Positions 34,171 to 36,539 of a DNA stretch of 36,539 bases are shown here, piece by piece. The number at the start of each line of letters is the position of its first letter. The stretch's first letter is position 1. Origin of the DNA: Flavobacteriales bacterium (GTDB taxonomy: Bacteria > Bacteroidota > Bacteroidia > Flavobacteriales > Flavobacteriaceae). Both the position numbers and the translations under genes were made by a program. The stretch covers positions 1 through 36,539 of the forward strand of contig JAMOVT010000098.1 in the NCBI GenBank assembly GCA_027061855.1, read 5' to 3'. A model generated the notes under the pieces. It was given only the letters and a program-made list of their open reading frames with translations. It searched no databases and was not told where the DNA came from.

Positions 34171-36539
34171 TCAGAACTTCATTTTAAATCTCAAAGTATA
34201 ATTCCGTCCTAAGATTCCCATTTGAGATACCTCGGTACTATAACGAAATCTTCCTCCTGCACTTCTCAAATCGGGATGTCCATTGGTTCCGTCCCATAAT
34301 ACATCGGGATAAACATCAAAAACATTATTAACACCAAAACTCATTTCAAATCGTTTGGAAAATTCATAACCCATCATAAAGTCGGTTACCACTTTCGGTG
34401 ACATCACTTGATCGTTTAATCCGTCTTCACTGGGAACAGTTACTTCCCCGAAACGAGTATTATTTAGGGCAAAGTTGAAATGCTTGTATTTATAGGTTGT
34501 GGTCAATGCTATTTTGGATTTAGGTCGTGCATCGGTAATACGCATGGCCTCTCTATGATTGAAAATATCATATCCGTATTGCTCCAAGATAGGCGGATTG
34601 GCCACTTCTCCGTCGATTTCATTTTTATTGAAATTCATCGCCAAATTCAATCCCATTTTTCCTTCACCAACTGCAATATTCGGATAATCCAATACCACAT
34701 CCACACCGGTAGTTTTGGTATTCACGGCATTGATAAAGAATTGTAAGGCAAGTACATCATTATCAATTAAAATTTGCTCTACGGGATCTGATCCGTCAAG
34801 ATTTCCGTCAACCGACTGAATTTGAGATGAGAATAAAACCCGATCTTTCACTTTGATATGATAGATATCGGCTGTGATACTCATTTTTCCTACTTTGGCA
34901 GTTCCACCAAAAGAATAATTTTCGGAAGTTTCTGCATGTAATTTAGGTACACCTAAACCCACAACGGCAGGATCATCATTAGGTAAAGTTCCTTGCAACT
35001 GAGGATCGGGATTTCCGGTTACAATGATATATTGTGTCAAACGGATATAACGTTGATGCAAAGTAGGGGCTCTAAAACCGGTACTGGCAGAAGCTCTAAG
35101 TGTAAAATTATCCGTTACTTTATAACGCGTATTTAATTTCCATGAAGTATTCGAGCCGAAATCGGAAAAATCTTCATAACGAATAGCCCCTCCGAAAAGT
35201 AATTTATCGGTTACATCATAATCCAACCCGAAATAAGCAGCAATATTTGTTCTGTTTACATCCATTGCTTCCTCATCCTTGATACCCGCAAATGAATCGG
35301 AGCCCGATTTATAATAAGAAAATTCATCTCCTTTATGCCCTTTATAAAATTCCTTTTTATATTCAAAACCGAACGAGGTACTTATTTTATCATTAAAAGT
35401 GCGGCTGAAATCAAGGTTTCCGATTACGTTACTAAAAGCATAACCTCCCGGATGAAAAGTACGGGGAGAAGTTCCGTGATCAGCTAAATAAGCACGATTA
35501 ACCGAATTATTAACGGTATAATCAACATAATTACGACCATAAGTCAAACTGAAATCGGCACCAAAATCCATAAGGGGAAATTTGATTCCCGCCACGTTCA
35601 TATTGTCGAGTACTTCGGTTTCAAAAGTCGGATGGTATCCAACAAAACTTTCATAAGGAGTAAGAAATTCGGCCTCATGAACATCTTGCCTCCAATAAGG
35701 CACGCGATAATAAGCAAAACTGGTTCCTTTTCTTTCGGTAAAAGTATGAAAAGTATAAAATTCACTATGTTCACCCACAGGATAAGTAAGATTTAATAGA
35801 ATTGAATTTTTATTCAACTTCGGTTGCCCCACAATCATTCCCAAATCAGGATGTCTGTCAACCCAATCCAATAAATTGGTATAATAGGCCACTTCTTTGA
35901 TATAATCCGGATTGTTCGGATCATTACCATAATCGGCTACATCGGGAGGAGGAGGCAAATCTCTTCTGCCCGGCTCTCCGGCACGATTGGTTATCTCCTG
36001 TTGGTAATGTTCAAAACTGATATTTACTTTTCCTTTTCCCAGATTATGAGAAGAATTGACATCCACTCCCATTTTAAAACCATCTCCTTGAGAGGTTATA
36101 CCTGCAATAGAGTTTACTTCGGTAAATTGGGCATTTTCTTTTAAAATAATATTGATTACCCCTGCAATTGCATCCGACCCGTATTGGGCAGAAGCACCGT
36201 CACGTAATACTTCAATGCGTTCAATGGCATTACTGGGGAAACTTTTTAAATCGATCCCGACTTCTCCTTTACCCGGGGTACCGTTCAAATAAATTTGGGC
36301 GGATTGATTTTTACGTTTTCCGTTAATTAAAACCAGTGTTCTACTGGGCCCTAATCCTCTTAAATCAGCAGGGTCAAAATGTGCGGTTGCATCAGAAATC
36401 GGTTGAGGTTGTGAATTAAAAGAGGGTACTTTATAAGTGAGCATTTCCTCTACTTGTACTTTTCCGCTTTCTTCCAGTTCTTTGAAGTTTATATTATCAA
36501 TGGGAACAGGAGAATCAAGTACGGTTCTGGGTTTTGAAC
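34171..36539 (-). CDS. TonB-dependent receptor, incomplete at the window edge
   Basis: At least 789 residues of a large TonB-dependent receptor; the frame is open to the last base, so the signal peptide and start lie outside. The visible plug reads RTVLDSPVPIDNI, LRGLGPSRTLVLINGKRKNQ and IERIEVLRDGASAQYGSDAIAGVINIILK. The barrel includes GSNTSWKLNTRYKVTDNFTL, ASASTGFRAPTLHQRYIRL and the C-terminal aromatic signature TLRFKMKF. An ATG at 36444 is internal and should not be taken as the start. The plug type is the one found in iron-complex and plant-polymer receptors of Proteobacteria and Bacteroidota; the substrate is not identifiable. A strong terminator follows. Confidence 0.93.
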   Translation of the reverse strand, partial: SKPRTVLDSPVPIDNINFKELEESGKVQVEEMLTYKVPSFNSQPQPISDATAHFDPADLRGLGPSRTLVLINGKRKNQSAQIYLNGTPGKGEVGIDLKSFPSNAIERIEVLRDGASAQYGSDAIAGVINIILKENAQFTEVNSIAGITSQGDGFKMGVDVNSSHNLGKGKVNISFEHYQQEITNRAGEPGRRDLPPPPDVADYGNDPNNPDYIKEVAYYTNLLDWVDRHPDLGMIVGQPKLNKNSILLNLTYPVGEHSEFYTFHTFTERKGTSFAYYRVPYWRQDVHEAEFLTPYESFVGYHPTFETEVLDNMNVAGIKFPLMDFGADFSLTYGRNYVDYTVNNSVNRAYLADHGTSPRTFHPGGYAFSNVIGNLDFSRTFNDKISTSFGFEYKKEFYKGHKGDEFSYYKSGSDSFAGIKDEEAMDVNRTNIAAYFGLDYDVTDKLLFGGAIRYEDFSDFGSNTSWKLNTRYKVTDNFTLRASASTGFRAPTLHQRYIRLTQYIIVTGNPDPQLQGTLPNDDPAVVGLGVPKLHAETSENYSFGGTAKVGKMSITADIYHIKVKDRVLFSSQIQSVDGNLDGSDPVEQILIDNDVLALQFFINAVNTKTTGVDVVLDYPNIAVGEGKMGLNLAMNFNKNEIDGEVANPPILEQYGYDIFNHREAMRITDARPKSKIALTTTYKYKHFNFALNNTRFGEVTVPSEDGLNDQVMSPKVVTDFMMGYEFSKRFEMSFGVNNVFDVYPDVLWDGTNGHPDLRSAGGRFRYSTEVSQMGILGRNYTLRFKMKF

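Noticed and set aside
36444-36444. ATG at 36444 as the start of the last receptor
   Set aside because: The frame stays open to the window edge and encodes a conserved plug segment (RTVLDSPVPID) upstream of it, so the gene is cut rather than short.

Overview
The window is low-GC chromosomal DNA from a member of the Bacteroidota, most likely class Flavobacteriia. The evidence is the Bacteroidota promoter grammar (TTG at about -33 and TAnnTTTG at about -7), three TonB-dependent receptors, DUF3098 next to FtsX, a THC0290_0291-type outer-membrane protein, a class II HMG-CoA reductase, lipoprotein signals of the short (F/S)C type, and the gene order thrS-infC-rpmI-rplT. I cannot name a genus. I see no tRNA, rRNA, CRISPR, prophage or insertion sequence, so this is mainly a core-genome segment.

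Layout. 1-290: a degenerate heptanucleotide tandem array. 295-5338: a PatB/MalY aminotransferase (-), then a DUF2723 membrane glycosyltransferase overlapping a macro-domain protein (+). 5489-8296: divergent pyruvate kinase (-) and HflX (+). 8344-11571: a Wza-like export lipoprotein and a Wzc-like tyrosine autokinase with a Tyr-Gly tail. 11568-12857: HMG-CoA reductase (-). 12909-18835: a tight seven-gene + strand run: coaX, outer-membrane protein, TPR protein, LptC, unknown lipoprotein, ChaN-like protein, RNase HI. 18832-22137: a - strand operon ftsX, DUF3098, uppP, truB and a TonB-like protein. 22324-23079: a small outer-membrane protein, ending at a 24-bp-arm palindromic terminator. 23154-26361: thrS-infC-rpmI-rplT (-). 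26550-29059: a TonB-dependent receptor (-) behind a TPP (THI-box) riboswitch, so probably a thiamine-compound importer. 29097-30610: rmuC preceded by a 52-codon membrane-protein gene that resembles the RmuC N-terminus. 30668-31444: an EI24/CysZ-like membrane protein (-). 31512-33485: a second TonB-dependent receptor (+). 33490-34065: a DJ-1/PfpI protein (-). 34171-36539: a third receptor (-), cut by the window edge.

How the genes work together. Much of the window serves the cell envelope: UppP recycles the lipid carrier, LptC moves LPS, Wza/Wzc export polysaccharide, FtsX acts in division or wall remodelling, and TonB-dependent receptors take up scarce nutrients. The rest is housekeeping: glycolysis, CoA and isoprenoid synthesis, translation initiation, ribosomal proteins and tRNA modification.

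The most interesting signals are regulatory or small. First, the TPP riboswitch leader contains one segment that can pair either with the start codon or with the 5' end of the transcript, which gives a complete candidate OFF-switch. Second, the 52-residue ORF before rmuC aligns without gaps to the RmuC membrane anchor. I found no convincing wholly new multi-gene system.
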